In this document: one piece after another, positions 6,878-15,753 of the stretch
Layout of the letters: each line of letters starts with the position of its first letter
Numbering within the stretch: position 1 is the stretch's first letter
The notes under the pieces: generated by a model
Databases searched by the model: none
Told to the model about the DNA's origin: nothing
The model's input: only the letters and a program-made list of their open reading frames with translations
Program-made: the position numbers and the translations under genes
Assembly (NCBI GenBank): GCA_016705065.1
Contig: JADIYY010000001.1
Location: 868,001 to 932,000 of the forward strand
DNA from: Candidatus Aalborgiella aggregata
Lineage (GTDB): Bacteria; Pseudomonadota; Gammaproteobacteria; Burkholderiales; Burkholderiaceae_C
DNA: 64,000 nucleotides
Direction: 5' to 3'

Positions 6878-9169
6878 ATGAAAGTCGTTTGCTTAGGGGG
6901 TGGTCCAGCTGGTTTGTACTTTTCCATCTTGATGAAAAAGGCCAATCCAGCTCACGACATCACCGTGATTGACCGCAATGCGGCTGACAATACTTTCGGT
7001 TGGGGTATCGTTTTCTCTGACAAAACCATGGATGGTTTTCGCGCTGCTGATGCTGAAGTAGTGGATGAAATTGAAGCGAATTTTCACCACTGGGACGATA
7101 TCGATGTTCACTTCAAAGGGCAAAAAATCACTTCAGGTGGTCACGGATTTTGCGGCATTGCACGCTTGAAGTTGTTGGAAATTTTTCAACGACGTGCTAA
7201 GAATTTAGGTGTCAATTTGGTGTTTGAACAAGAGTTCAAAGACCCTGATGATTACGCCAAGAATTATGACTTGGTGATTGGTGCAGACGGTGTATTCTCT
7301 ACCACTCGAAGCAAGCACGATGCACATTTCAATCCGCGCATTGATTTACGTACCTGTCGCTTCATATGGCTAGGAACGAAGAAAAAACTCGACGCATTCA
7401 CTTTTGCATTCAAAGAAACCGAGTTTGGTTGGTTTAACCTTCATGCTTATCGGTTTAACGATGAAATGTCAACGTTCATCGTCGAAACACCTGAATCAAC
7501 TTGGTACAAAGCCGGAATCGATAAATTTGAAGCACCAGAATCTATCGCCTTCTGCGAAAAATTATTTGCGGATTTGTTGGATGGTCATTCATTGATATCC
7601 AACGCTAGGCATTTGCGTGGCTCTGCTATGTGGCTTAAATTTAACCGCGTACTGTGCGAACGCTGGTACAAAGACAATATTGTGCTCATTGGTGACGCAG
7701 CACACACCGCACACTTTGCCATTGGTTCTGGCACCAAATTGGCAATGGAAGATGCTATTTCATTGTCCAATGTGCTCAATAGCACCGATGGCAGTGTGCC
7801 CGAGCGTTTGGCGCGCTACCAAGCTGAACGTGAAATTGAAGCGCTGAAACTACAAAGTGCCGCTCGCAACCGCATGACTTGGTTTGAAGATATTGAACGG
7901 TATGTCCAGTTAGAACCAGAACAATTTGCCTTCTCGTTGCTCACTGGGAGTCAACGCGTGGGGCATGAAAATCAAAGATTGCGTGACCCCAAGTATGTCG
8001 AAAAATTTGACACTTGGTTCGCTCAAAAATGTGGTTTACCAGCCAAACCCATTCCGCCGATGTTCACACCCTTTAAGATGCGTGAGATGACCTTGGTCAA
8101 CCGCGTTGTCGTTTCTCCTATGTGCACCTATTCTGCGATTGATGGTTTACCAAATGATTTCCATTTCTCTCACTATTCAGCACGTGCACTTGGCGGTGCA
8201 GCTTTGGTCGTGACAGAGATGACCTGCGTTGCACCCCATGCGCGAATTACACCGGGCTGTACTGGCATTTGGAATGACGAACAAGAAAGCGCATGGAAGC
8301 GAATCACCGATTTTGTGCACGCCAATAGCCAAGCCAAAATGGCCATTCAGATTGGTCACGCAGGTCGCAAAGGCTCAACCATGCTGGCATGGGATGGAAT
8401 TGATCAACCTTTGCCAGCCAACAACTGGCCTTTGCTTGCACCATCTGCCATTCCATATTTAGCAGGCGTCTCACAATTGCCAAGAGAAATGACGCGCGCT
8501 GATATGGACGAAGTAAAAGCTGAGTTTGTGCAAGCAACAATGCGAGCGCAAGCAGCTGGTTTTGACATGGTTGAGTTCCACGCTGCGCATGGATATTTGA
8601 TGTCGTCCTTTATTTCACCACTGACCAATCAACGCAACGATGAGTATGGCGGTACCTTGGAAAATTGCTGCCGCTTTCCACTTGAAGTCTTCATAGCCAT
8701 GCGTCATGCTTGGCCTGCAGAAAAACCCATGTCAGTGCGCATTTCTGCCCACGACTGGGTTCCAGGCGGTATCACACCGACTGACGCTGTCGCCATTGCA
8801 GCCATCTTCAAAGCTGCTGGAGCTGACATCATTCACGTATCTGCTGGACAAGTCAGCAAAGATGAAAAACCTATCTACGGCCGAATGTTTCAAGTCCCCT
8901 TTTCCGACAAAATTCGCAACGAACTGCGCGTCCCCACCATTGCAGTGGGCAACATTTACGAAGCCGACCATGTCAACACCATCATTGCGGCTGGCCGTGC
9001 AGATTTATGTGCCTTGGCACGACCACATTTAGCCGATCCAGCTTGGACATTGCATGCAGCCGCAGCGCAAGGTTATAACGGTGTAACTTGGCCTAAACAG
9101 TATTTAGGCGGAAAAATACAACTTGAACGAAACCTTGAGCGTGCAACGCAACTGGCGCTGAATGCGTAA
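6878..9169 (+). CDS. 2-Aminobenzoyl-CoA monooxygenase/reductase (salicylyl-CoA 5-hydroxylase/oxidoreductase family fusion)
   Basis: This 763-residue fusion has two flavin domains. Residues 1 to about 385 form an FAD monooxygenase with GGGPAGLYF at the N-terminus, NLVIGADG-like YDLVIGADGVFSTTRS, and the GDAAHTAHFAIGSGTKLAMEDA motif. From about residue 394 an Old Yellow Enzyme-type reductase follows (MFTPFKMREMTLVNRVVVSPM, EFHAAHGYLMSSFISPLTNQR, then the C-terminal FMN-binding loops). In the known 2-aminobenzoyl-CoA enzyme the first half hydroxylates C5 and the second reduces the ring without aromatic release. Databases also label the family salicylyl-CoA 5-hydroxylase. The ATG at 6878 is chosen for AAGGAG at 6866-6871; an earlier TTG at 6848 lacks support. 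Confidence 0.88.
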   Translation: MKVVCLGGGPAGLYFSILMKKANPAHDITVIDRNAADNTFGWGIVFSDKTMDGFRAADAEVVDEIEANFHHWDDIDVHFKGQKITSGGHGFCGIARLKLLEIFQRRAKNLGVNLVFEQEFKDPDDYAKNYDLVIGADGVFSTTRSKHDAHFNPRIDLRTCRFIWLGTKKKLDAFTFAFKETEFGWFNLHAYRFNDEMSTFIVETPESTWYKAGIDKFEAPESIAFCEKLFADLLDGHSLISNARHLRGSAMWLKFNRVLCERWYKDNIVLIGDAAHTAHFAIGSGTKLAMEDAISLSNVLNSTDGSVPERLARYQAEREIEALKLQSAARNRMTWFEDIERYVQLEPEQFAFSLLTGSQRVGHENQRLRDPKYVEKFDTWFAQKCGLPAKPIPPMFTPFKMREMTLVNRVVVSPMCTYSAIDGLPNDFHFSHYSARALGGAALVVTEMTCVAPHARITPGCTGIWNDEQESAWKRITDFVHANSQAKMAIQIGHAGRKGSTMLAWDGIDQPLPANNWPLLAPSAIPYLAGVSQLPREMTRADMDEVKAEFVQATMRAQAAGFDMVEFHAAHGYLMSSFISPLTNQRNDEYGGTLENCCRFPLEVFIAMRHAWPAEKPMSVRISAHDWVPGGITPTDAVAIAAIFKAAGADIIHVSAGQVSKDEKPIYGRMFQVPFSDKIRNELRVPTIAVGNIYEADHVNTIIAAGRADLCALARPHLADPAWTLHAAAAQGYNGVTWPKQYLGGKIQLERNLERATQLALNA

Positions 9170-9361
9170 TGCCACATCAAAATTTGATGCTAAGAATTTA
9201 ACAATGACCCTTCAATAGATCACCTAAACAACTATATCCAGCAATGCAATCATCATTTTTATCAAGGGTTTCTCCTAGGAAAATACATGTCACTTTCACC
9301 GTCATGCATGCATAATATTGCTTGTTTTGATTTTCATTCACATCAACATTTAAGGAATCAT

Positions 9362-10555
9362 ATGAACACACCATCACGTCGCAAAGTTTTATCTCAAAGC
9401 GCTGCATTGATTGGCGCTGCAAGCACTGGATTGGGTCTTACACAACAAGCTGTTGCACAAACAGGCAAATTGCGCGTTGGTTTGATGCTGCCCTACACGG
9501 GCACATTTGCACAATTGGGTGTGGCCATTGAAAACGGCTTTCGTATGGCCATCAACGACCAAGGTGGTAAATTGGGTGGTCGCGAAATTGAATTCTTTAA
9601 AGTGGATGACGAATCTGAACCATCCAAAGGGATTGAAAATGCCAATAAATTGGTTCAACGCGACAAAGTCGATGTACTCGTAGGCACTGTTCACTCTGGC
9701 GTGCAGATGGGTATTCACAAAGTTGCCCGTGATACTGGCGTGCTCAGCCTGATTCCAAACGCTGGTGTGCATGTTGCTACCCGTGCGCAATGCGCACCCA
9801 ATGTGTTTCGCACATCATTCAGCAACTCGCAACCCACACGCGCTTTGGGTGCAGCCATGGTGGCCAAAGGTCACAAAAAAGCAGTTTGGATCACTTGGAA
9901 ATATGCTGCGGGTGACGAAGCATTTGAAGGCTTCAAAGAAGGTTACTTGGCAGCTGGCGGCACCATTGTGAAAGAGATGGGATTGCCATTTCCGAATGTT
10001 GAATTTCAAGCATTGTTGACTGAAATTGCAGCATTGAAGCCAGATGCTGTTGCTTGCTTCTTCGCAGGCGGTGGTGCTGCCAAATTCATGAGAGACTATG
10101 CTGCTGCTGGTTTGCAAGGCAAAATTCCACTCTATGGTTCAGGCTTTTTGACTGAAGGCGTGATTGATGCGGCAGGACCTGCCGCAAACGGCGTGATTAC
10201 CACCATGCACTATGCGGATGGTTTGGACAATCCACGCAATAAGGCTTTCCGCTTGGCCTACGCAAAAACATTCAAAATGCAACCCGATGTGTATGCGGTA
10301 CAAGGTTACGACACAGGTTTGTTATTGATTCAAGGTATGAATGTAGTCAAAGGTGATATCAATAACAAAGTGGCACTCTACAAAGCGATGGAAGCTGCCA
10401 CGATTGACAGCCCGCGTGGCAAATGGACCATGAGCAAAGCCCACAACCCTGTACAAGATATTTATTTGCGCGTGGTTGAAAACAAAGAAAACAAGGTCAT
10501 CGGGGTAGCTGCCAAAGCTTTGGCAGATTCCGGCGCTGGCTGCAAAATGTCCTGA
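9362..10555 (+). CDS. ABC transporter substrate-binding protein (LivK type), Tat signal
   Basis: This periplasmic binding protein of about 397 residues belongs to the leucine/aromatic-acid family. It begins with a twin-arginine signal (SRRKVLSQSAALIGA, then QQAVAQ), suggesting export in folded form. The mature protein starts LRVGLMLPYTGTFAQLGVAIENG, the usual first strand and ligand loop. Middle features include DKVDVLVGTVHSGVQMG and the ACFFAGGGAAKFMRDY stretch. ATG 9362 follows AAGGAA at 9352-9357. It is the first of five genes of a complete importer placed after the aromatic monooxygenase, so 2-aminobenzoate or a related aromatic acid is the likely ligand (inference). The 192-base gap before it holds a short palindrome (9175-9189) and no gene. 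Confidence 0.9.
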   Translation: MNTPSRRKVLSQSAALIGAASTGLGLTQQAVAQTGKLRVGLMLPYTGTFAQLGVAIENGFRMAINDQGGKLGGREIEFFKVDDESEPSKGIENANKLVQRDKVDVLVGTVHSGVQMGIHKVARDTGVLSLIPNAGVHVATRAQCAPNVFRTSFSNSQPTRALGAAMVAKGHKKAVWITWKYAAGDEAFEGFKEGYLAAGGTIVKEMGLPFPNVEFQALLTEIAALKPDAVACFFAGGGAAKFMRDYAAAGLQGKIPLYGSGFLTEGVIDAAGPAANGVITTMHYADGLDNPRNKAFRLAYAKTFKMQPDVYAVQGYDTGLLLIQGMNVVKGDINNKVALYKAMEAATIDSPRGKWTMSKAHNPVQDIYLRVVENKENKVIGVAAKALADSGAGCKMS

Positions 10556-10623
10556 TACTGGCGAAATATTCATCACTGTAAATCAACAACCATGAGCTAC
10601 TGAACAGTTTAGATTTGCACGGT

Positions 10624-11487
10624 ATGGATTTCGTTACTTTTCTCATTCAGCTGCTGAACAGTGTGCAGTACGGACTGCTGCTGTTCATGCTGGCTGCTGG
10701 CTTGACTTTGATATTTGGCATCATGGGCGTGGTGAATTTGGCGCATGGAAGCTTCTACATGGTGGGCGCGTATTTGGCCTACTCTCTGAGTCTCTATTTT
10801 TCAAGTCTGACGCTGGGAATTTTGGCCGGTCTAGTGTTGTCGGTCATATTGGGATTTGCCTTGGAATGGCTCTTATTTCGGCACTTCTACCACCGCGATC
10901 ATTTGGATCAAGTGCTGTTGACTTTCGGATTGATTTACATCTTTGAAGAATTGCGCTCCATTTTCTGGGGCGATGATGTGCATGGTGTGACCATTCCACA
11001 GCAACTCAATGCATCGATACCGCTTACCGAAAACCTGTCTTACCCGGTGTATCGCTTGTTCATGTCAGCGGTGTGCATCCTTCTGGCTTATTTTTTATAT
11101 TGGCTGATTGCCAAAACACGCTTGGGAATGAAAATTCGAGCAGGAGCCTTCAACCGTGACATGACTGAAGCTTTGGGCATCAACATCAAGTTGATACATG
11201 CCGTTGTTTTTGCCCTGGGTGTTGGTTTGGCTGCCGTGGCTGGCATGATTTCAGCCCCTGTTTCCAGCGTCTACCCTAACATGGGCTCCCAAGTACTCAT
11301 CATGTGCTTTGTGGTGGTGGTCATTGGTGGAATTGGGTCTGTGCGCGGTGCTTTCATCTCTGCCCTGCTCGTCGGTTTGGTTGACACATTTGGCAAAGTA
11401 TTGTTGCCATCGATGTCGGGCATGTTGGTTTACATGCTGATGGCCGCTGTGTTGTTATGGAAGCCAGAAGGTTTGTTCAAATACTGA
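10624..11487 (+). CDS. Branched-chain-type ABC transporter permease (LivH)
   Basis: This 287-residue inner-membrane permease has about eight hydrophobic segments. The family signature GLTLIFGIMGVVNLAHGSFYMVGAY lies in the first quarter, and GGIGSVRGAFISALLVGLVDTFGK near the C-terminus. It forms the channel together with the next gene's product. ATG 10624 gives the usual LivH start; the upstream TTG at 10615 is less likely. It lies 68 bases after the binding-protein gene. Confidence 0.9.
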   Translation: MDFVTFLIQLLNSVQYGLLLFMLAAGLTLIFGIMGVVNLAHGSFYMVGAYLAYSLSLYFSSLTLGILAGLVLSVILGFALEWLLFRHFYHRDHLDQVLLTFGLIYIFEELRSIFWGDDVHGVTIPQQLNASIPLTENLSYPVYRLFMSAVCILLAYFLYWLIAKTRLGMKIRAGAFNRDMTEALGINIKLIHAVVFALGVGLAAVAGMISAPVSSVYPNMGSQVLIMCFVVVVIGGIGSVRGAFISALLVGLVDTFGKVLLPSMSGMLVYMLMAAVLLWKPEGLFKY

Positions 11488-11558
11488 GCATTCGTTTCAC
11501 TTAAAACGCCAAACTTACCAATCACAACGCAGCCTACCTTCACGTCAACTACATATTC

Positions 11559-12602
11559 ATGAGTGCTCCAAAATCAAACCTCGAAATATTGCCACGCAGT
11601 GTGCAAGTTGGATTGGTTTTTGGTTTGATTGCTTTACTGGCTTTCCCGTTTGTAGGCAGCCAGTTTTACATGGACATGGTCACGCGCATGATGATCATGG
11701 CGATATTTGCCATGAGCTTGGATTTGCTGCAAGGCGTGACGGGTTTGGTGTCTTTGGGACATGCGGCTTATTTCGGCTTGGCGGGTTATGCATTGGCATT
11801 TTTGACACCACAAAACGAAGCGGTGAGTTTGTGGTGGACCTTGCCTGTATCGGTATTGGCATCGGCTTTGGCAGCCTTCATCATTGGCATTTTTGTGGTG
11901 CGCACGCACGGCATTTACTTCATCATGGTGACGATGGCGTTTGCGCAAATGGTTTTCTATTTGTTTTTTGATAACAAAGCTTTGGGCGGCTCAGATGGCT
12001 TGTACATCAACTTCAAACCAAGTACCGCCATAGCGGGAATGTCTTTATTTGATTTGGATAACAAAACCACGTTTTATTATTTCACGCTGGCATTTGTCAT
12101 TATTGTTTACATATTTTTGCGCCGCTTACTGTGGAGCCCTTTTGGCAGAGCTTTAGCAGGCATCCGCGTTAACGAACACCGCATGCGTGCGGTTGGTTTT
12201 GCCACCTTCAGTTACAAACTCACTGCCTTCACCTTGGCAGGTGGCTTGGCTGGTTTAGCTGGTTATTTGTGGGGAGCGCAAAGCGGCTATATCAACCCCG
12301 AGCTCATGGGCTTTCACATGAGCGCACATGCCATCATGATGATCATTTTGGGCGGCATGGGCAATTTTGCGGGAGCCGTGGTTGGTGCTTTTACCTTTGA
12401 ATATGTGCTGCACGCTTTCAAAGACTTGCCCACTATCGAACTGGCAGGGCGAAGCATCCACCTTGGCAAACATTGGCAATTGTGGATGGGTAGTTTCATT
12501 GTGCTGGTGGTGTTGTTTGCACCCCGTGGCTTATTGGGATTATTCAGTTTGAAATCACGTCGCAGCTTTGCAGCAATCAGCACGAAAGCATCCAATGACT
12601 GA
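11559..12602 (+). CDS. Branched-chain-type ABC transporter permease (LivM)
   Basis: This 347-residue membrane permease carries MAIFAMSLDLLQGVTGLVSLGHAAYFGLAGY near residue 50, the LivM signature, and GGMGNFAGAVVGAFTFEYV near residue 265, followed by a basic cytoplasmic tail. It pairs with the LivH-type permease before it. Its end overlaps the start of the ATPase gene by 8 bases, indicating one operon. Confidence 0.9.
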   Translation: MSAPKSNLEILPRSVQVGLVFGLIALLAFPFVGSQFYMDMVTRMMIMAIFAMSLDLLQGVTGLVSLGHAAYFGLAGYALAFLTPQNEAVSLWWTLPVSVLASALAAFIIGIFVVRTHGIYFIMVTMAFAQMVFYLFFDNKALGGSDGLYINFKPSTAIAGMSLFDLDNKTTFYYFTLAFVIIVYIFLRRLLWSPFGRALAGIRVNEHRMRAVGFATFSYKLTAFTLAGGLAGLAGYLWGAQSGYINPELMGFHMSAHAIMMIILGGMGNFAGAVVGAFTFEYVLHAFKDLPTIELAGRSIHLGKHWQLWMGSFIVLVVLFAPRGLLGLFSLKSRRSFAAISTKASND

Positions 12603-13386
12603 GTTACTTTTGAGTGCGAAAGAACTGGTGAAACGCTTTGGTGGTTTGGCTGCTGTGAACCAAGTTTCGATCGATTTGTACCGTGGCCAAATTCATGCGG
12701 TGATCGGTCCCAATGGTGCTGGCAAATCGACCCTAACCAATTTATTGTCAGGTGACTTACCTTTAACTTCAGGGCAAATTACCTTAAACAGCAAAGACAT
12801 TTCTAAAGCCAATCCTGAGCAGATCTCAAAAATGGGGTTAGGACGCAGCTACCAAAAAACCAATGTCTTTTTGCCTTTCACGGTTTGGGACAATGTACGT
12901 TTGGCAGCACAATCACGTGAATCACATAATGCTTGGAATCCTGTTCATTGGTTTCAAAATACGCGCGATAGCACACGCAAAACCACCAGCAATGAAGCGG
13001 CCAAGGCCGCCATTGCGCTGTGCAAACTTGAAAGCCAAACCCACACTGTTGCTAGCAATATGAGCCATGGTGAACAGAGACAGCTCGAAATCGCCATGAC
13101 TTTGGCTACCCAGCCGCAAGTGCTCTTGCTGGATGAACCACTGGCCGGCATGGGCGTAGCCGAAGCCGAGCGCATGATCGATCTGTTGCACGAACTGAAA
13201 AAAGACCATGCAATCTTACTTGTGGAACATGACATGGATGCGGTGTTCGCGCTGGCCGACCGTTTGACGGTGATGGTCAATGGCCAAGTCATTGCCAGCG
13301 ACACACCAGTCAACATACGCTCTGATGCCGCAGTGCAAGCCGCCTATTTAGGCGAAGACGTGACGGAAGGTGCTGAACATGACTGA
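12595..13386 (+). CDS. Branched-chain-type ABC transporter ATPase (LivG)
   Basis: This ATPase of about 263 residues has Walker A GPNGAGKST near residue 38, the signature MSHGEQRQLEIAMTLA, Walker B VLLLDEPLAGMGVAE and the H-loop LVEHDMDAVF. It ends with SDAAVQAAYLGED, the LivG-type tail. ATG 12595 is preferred to a start at 12568 because it matches family N-termini (MTELLLSAKELVKRFGG). It overlaps livM by 8 bases and livF by 8 bases. Confidence 0.9.
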   Translation: MTELLLSAKELVKRFGGLAAVNQVSIDLYRGQIHAVIGPNGAGKSTLTNLLSGDLPLTSGQITLNSKDISKANPEQISKMGLGRSYQKTNVFLPFTVWDNVRLAAQSRESHNAWNPVHWFQNTRDSTRKTTSNEAAKAAIALCKLESQTHTVASNMSHGEQRQLEIAMTLATQPQVLLLDEPLAGMGVAEAERMIDLLHELKKDHAILLVEHDMDAVFALADRLTVMVNGQVIASDTPVNIRSDAAVQAAYLGEDVTEGAEHD

Positions 13387-14143
13387 CAAGCACGTCGACG
13401 TCAAGAACACGGATACTTTGATTCAGGTTGAAGGACTCAACACGTATTACGGTGCCAGCCATATTTTGCGCGGTGTTGACTTCCGTGTACAACGCGGCGA
13501 AACCATCGGCTTGATGGGCCGCAACGGTATGGGCAAAAGTACTTTGCTAAAAAGCATCATGGGCTTGGTTAAACCCAGTAGCGGTCATGTCCACATCATG
13601 GGACACGACATGACCGGCTCTGCGCCCTACAAAATAGCCCAAATGGGGATTGCCTATGTGCCTGAAGGACGTGGCATTTTTGGCAGCTTGAGCGTGACTG
13701 AAAACCTCATCATGTCCGCACGCGCTGGTACAACACCAGCAGCTAAAGCACGTGCGATATTGGGACAAGATTGGCACTACGACAAAGTCTTAGAAACCTT
13801 CCCACGATTGAAAGAACGCCTCAAACACGGTGGGCAACAATTGTCGGGCGGTGAACAACAAATGCTGACCATCGGACGAGCATTGATGACCAACCCCGAT
13901 GTGTTGATTCTGGACGAAGCCACCGAAGGCTTGGCACCATTGATTGCGCGCGAAATTTGGCACATTTGTGATGTCATTCGCCAAAGTGGCATCAGCAGTA
14001 TCATTGTCGATAAAAATTGGAAACACGTGACACAAATCACGGACAGAAATGTGATTTTGGTCAAAGGTCAAATCGTGTTTACCGGCAGTTCAGCTGAACT
14101 GTTGGCACAACCTGAGTTACTCACCCAGCATTTGGGTGTGTAA
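13379..14143 (+). CDS. Branched-chain-type ABC transporter ATPase (LivF)
   Basis: This 254-residue ATPase has Walker A GRNGMGKST, the signature LSGGEQQMLTIGRAL, and Walker B VLILDEATEGLAPLI. The usual histidine switch is altered: the segment reads SSIIVDKNWKHVTQITD where most relatives have a glutamate-asparagine pair (VEQN). This appears in a subset of LivF proteins, so it is probably functional. It is the last gene of the importer operon. Confidence 0.88.
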   Translation: MTDKHVDVKNTDTLIQVEGLNTYYGASHILRGVDFRVQRGETIGLMGRNGMGKSTLLKSIMGLVKPSSGHVHIMGHDMTGSAPYKIAQMGIAYVPEGRGIFGSLSVTENLIMSARAGTTPAAKARAILGQDWHYDKVLETFPRLKERLKHGGQQLSGGEQQMLTIGRALMTNPDVLILDEATEGLAPLIAREIWHICDVIRQSGISSIIVDKNWKHVTQITDRNVILVKGQIVFTGSSAELLAQPELLTQHLGV

Positions 14144-14205
14144 AACACATAGAGCAACCATCTCATCAGTGATTGCATGAGCAGGCCACGCATACAATTG
14201 TGGCA

Positions 14206-15090
14206 ATGTCTTCAGCCCATTTATCCACTTCTGACCCTTTATCAGAAAATCGCATTCAACACTACGAAAACTTTCCCGTAGCGTCTTGGTTGTGCCCGCC
14301 TCACTTGCGACCAGCCATTGTGGCCATTTACAACTTTGCACGCACTGCAGACGACATTGCCGATGAAGGTAGTGCCACTGCACAAGAACGACTAGATGAT
14401 TTAGCAACTTACCGCGCTGATTTGTATGCAGCACAACTTGCCGATACAAACGTAAAGACCCTTTCTAACCAATGGGAATCAGTCTTTGTACCATTGCAAT
14501 CTGCCATTGCACAATTTAATTTGCCCGTGCCTTTGTTGAACAATCTGCTCAGTGCATTTGAGCAAGACATACGCAAAACGCGTGACCATGAAGGCTACGT
14601 AAACGAAGCCGAGTTGCTGGACTACTGCTCTCGTTCTGCCAACCCTGTTGGGCGCTTGCTGTTGCATTTGTATGGCATTCACGATGCAGATGCGTTGCGC
14701 ATGAGTGACCACATCTGCACCGCTTTGCAGCTCATCAACTTTTGGCAAGACTTGAGCCAAGACATACCGCGCGGCAGATTTTATTTACCTCTTGAATCCT
14801 GTGCTGAATTTGGCGTGAGCAAAACAGATTTACTCAATTTAAAGCAAACCCCAAATACTACTAATTTAATAGCATCTCAGGCAATGAATACGCTGGCTAC
14901 AATCCAAAAAGGCATGCAATTAGTACACATCCTACCTGGACGTGCGGGCTGGGAACTGCGCTTTGTCATTCAAGGCGGTTTGCGTATCTTGGACAAAATC
15001 AAAGACTTGAATTATGCAATGTTAGAAAATCGGCCGAAATTGAACAAGTTTGACTTTGTGGTGATTGCCTGGAGAGCGTTGTGGATGTAA
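14206..15090 (+). CDS. hpnC: Squalene synthase HpnC
   Basis: This prenyl-condensing enzyme of about 294 residues has both aspartate-rich motifs: FARTADDIADEG near residue 50 and NFWQDLSQDIPRGRFYLP near residue 180. HpnC works with HpnD and HpnE to turn two farnesyl diphosphates into squalene. Here it converts presqualene diphosphate to hydroxysqualene. About residue 218 onward, 17 residues (TTNLIASQAMNTLATIQ) come from the 49-bp repeat at 14857-14905. The start is uncertain: ATG 14206 precedes the conserved region, and an upstream TTG at 14173 is also open. The end overlaps the next gene by 10 bases. Confidence 0.9.
   Translation: MSSAHLSTSDPLSENRIQHYENFPVASWLCPPHLRPAIVAIYNFARTADDIADEGSATAQERLDDLATYRADLYAAQLADTNVKTLSNQWESVFVPLQSAIAQFNLPVPLLNNLLSAFEQDIRKTRDHEGYVNEAELLDYCSRSANPVGRLLLHLYGIHDADALRMSDHICTALQLINFWQDLSQDIPRGRFYLPLESCAEFGVSKTDLLNLKQTPNTTNLIASQAMNTLATIQKGMQLVHILPGRAGWELRFVIQGGLRILDKIKDLNYAMLENRPKLNKFDFVVIAWRALWM
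14857..14905 (+). repeat. 49-bp palindromic repeat, genic copy in hpnC
   Basis: It starts ACTACTAATTTAATAGC and ends CTGGCTACAATCC. Translated in the same frame as the copies in the acyl-CoA dehydrogenase, lolA and macA. The codon that is TAG in intergenic copies is CAG here. Confidence 0.88.
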
Positions 15091-15632
15091 TTCGCTTAAA
15101 AACAGCAGCGATTACCGTCATTGAATACCTACTTGGTTTCTTGGCGCTGGCCATATTTGTCGCCTACGCTTACGCCCAAGGCACGCCTACAGTACCTCGC
15201 TGGGAAGCCGCATTCAAACTTGGTGCTGTCTTGGCCGCTCTAGAGATTGCAATTTTGTTCGCACGCAAACCACCCATGAACCGATTAATCCTGGGTGGCA
15301 ATTTATGGCTACTTGCTGGTGGATTGGCATTTTTATTCGGGCAAGAAAAATTCTTGCGGATGTACGAAAGCATGGGTGAAGCCAGCGTCTTTGCGGCAAT
15401 CTTGTGCGTAGGCATCATCGCTACTGTGTTTTCAAATAATGGTTTTGTTGGTGTTCAAGGACCACGAAATAAAGTTCTGACATATTCAGCTTATCTTTTG
15501 ATCGCGACCGTGATGTCTTTTGGTACAGCCATCGTGTTCAAAGGCAACGTCAAAATTGCAGGCGTATTACCACTTACAGCACTGGCATTTTTTCATCGGT
15601 ATTTGCGACACAAATTAAGGAATTATCCATAA
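15081..15632 (+). CDS. Unknown membrane protein between hpnC and hpnD
   Basis: I do not recognise this 183-residue protein. It has four to five hydrophobic segments (near residues 12-33, 45-60, 70-85, 103-120 and 136-172) and a basic C-terminus (HRYLRHKLRNYP). GQEKFLRMYESMGEASVFAAILC and NNGFVGVQGPRNK lie in loops. Its ATG overlaps hpnC by 10 bases, so it is translated with hpnC, and hpnD follows after 121 bases that contain a repeat copy. The setting suggests a role linked to squalene or membrane lipid metabolism, but nothing in the sequence proves it. Confidence 0.75.
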   Translation: MDVIRLKTAAITVIEYLLGFLALAIFVAYAYAQGTPTVPRWEAAFKLGAVLAALEIAILFARKPPMNRLILGGNLWLLAGGLAFLFGQEKFLRMYESMGEASVFAAILCVGIIATVFSNNGFVGVQGPRNKVLTYSAYLLIATVMSFGTAIVFKGNVKIAGVLPLTALAFFHRYLRHKLRNYP

Positions 15633-15646
15633 ATATAGATAAATTT

Positions 15647-15695
15647 AGCCTGTATCCGGCGTATTGATTGCCTAAATTGCTATTTTATTTATAGC
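15647..15695 (-). repeat. 49-bp palindromic repeat, intergenic copy
   Basis: On the plus strand it runs from AGCCTGTATCC to the palindrome GCTATTTTATTTATAGC. It lies between the unknown membrane gene and hpnD. In the forward (minus-strand) frame used by most genic copies, the equivalent codon is TAG-like TTAGGCA changed to TTTAGGCA. Confidence 0.9.
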
Positions 15696-15753
15696 AATTT
15701 AATGACCTTTCCCGAATGAATATGAACCGACTTTCAATGTAACAATAGCATCC

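Noticed and set aside
9175..9189. Palindrome CATCAAAATTTGATG after the monooxygenase gene.
   Set aside because: It is short and AT-rich, with no T-run and no similarity to the MarR operators; I see no function.
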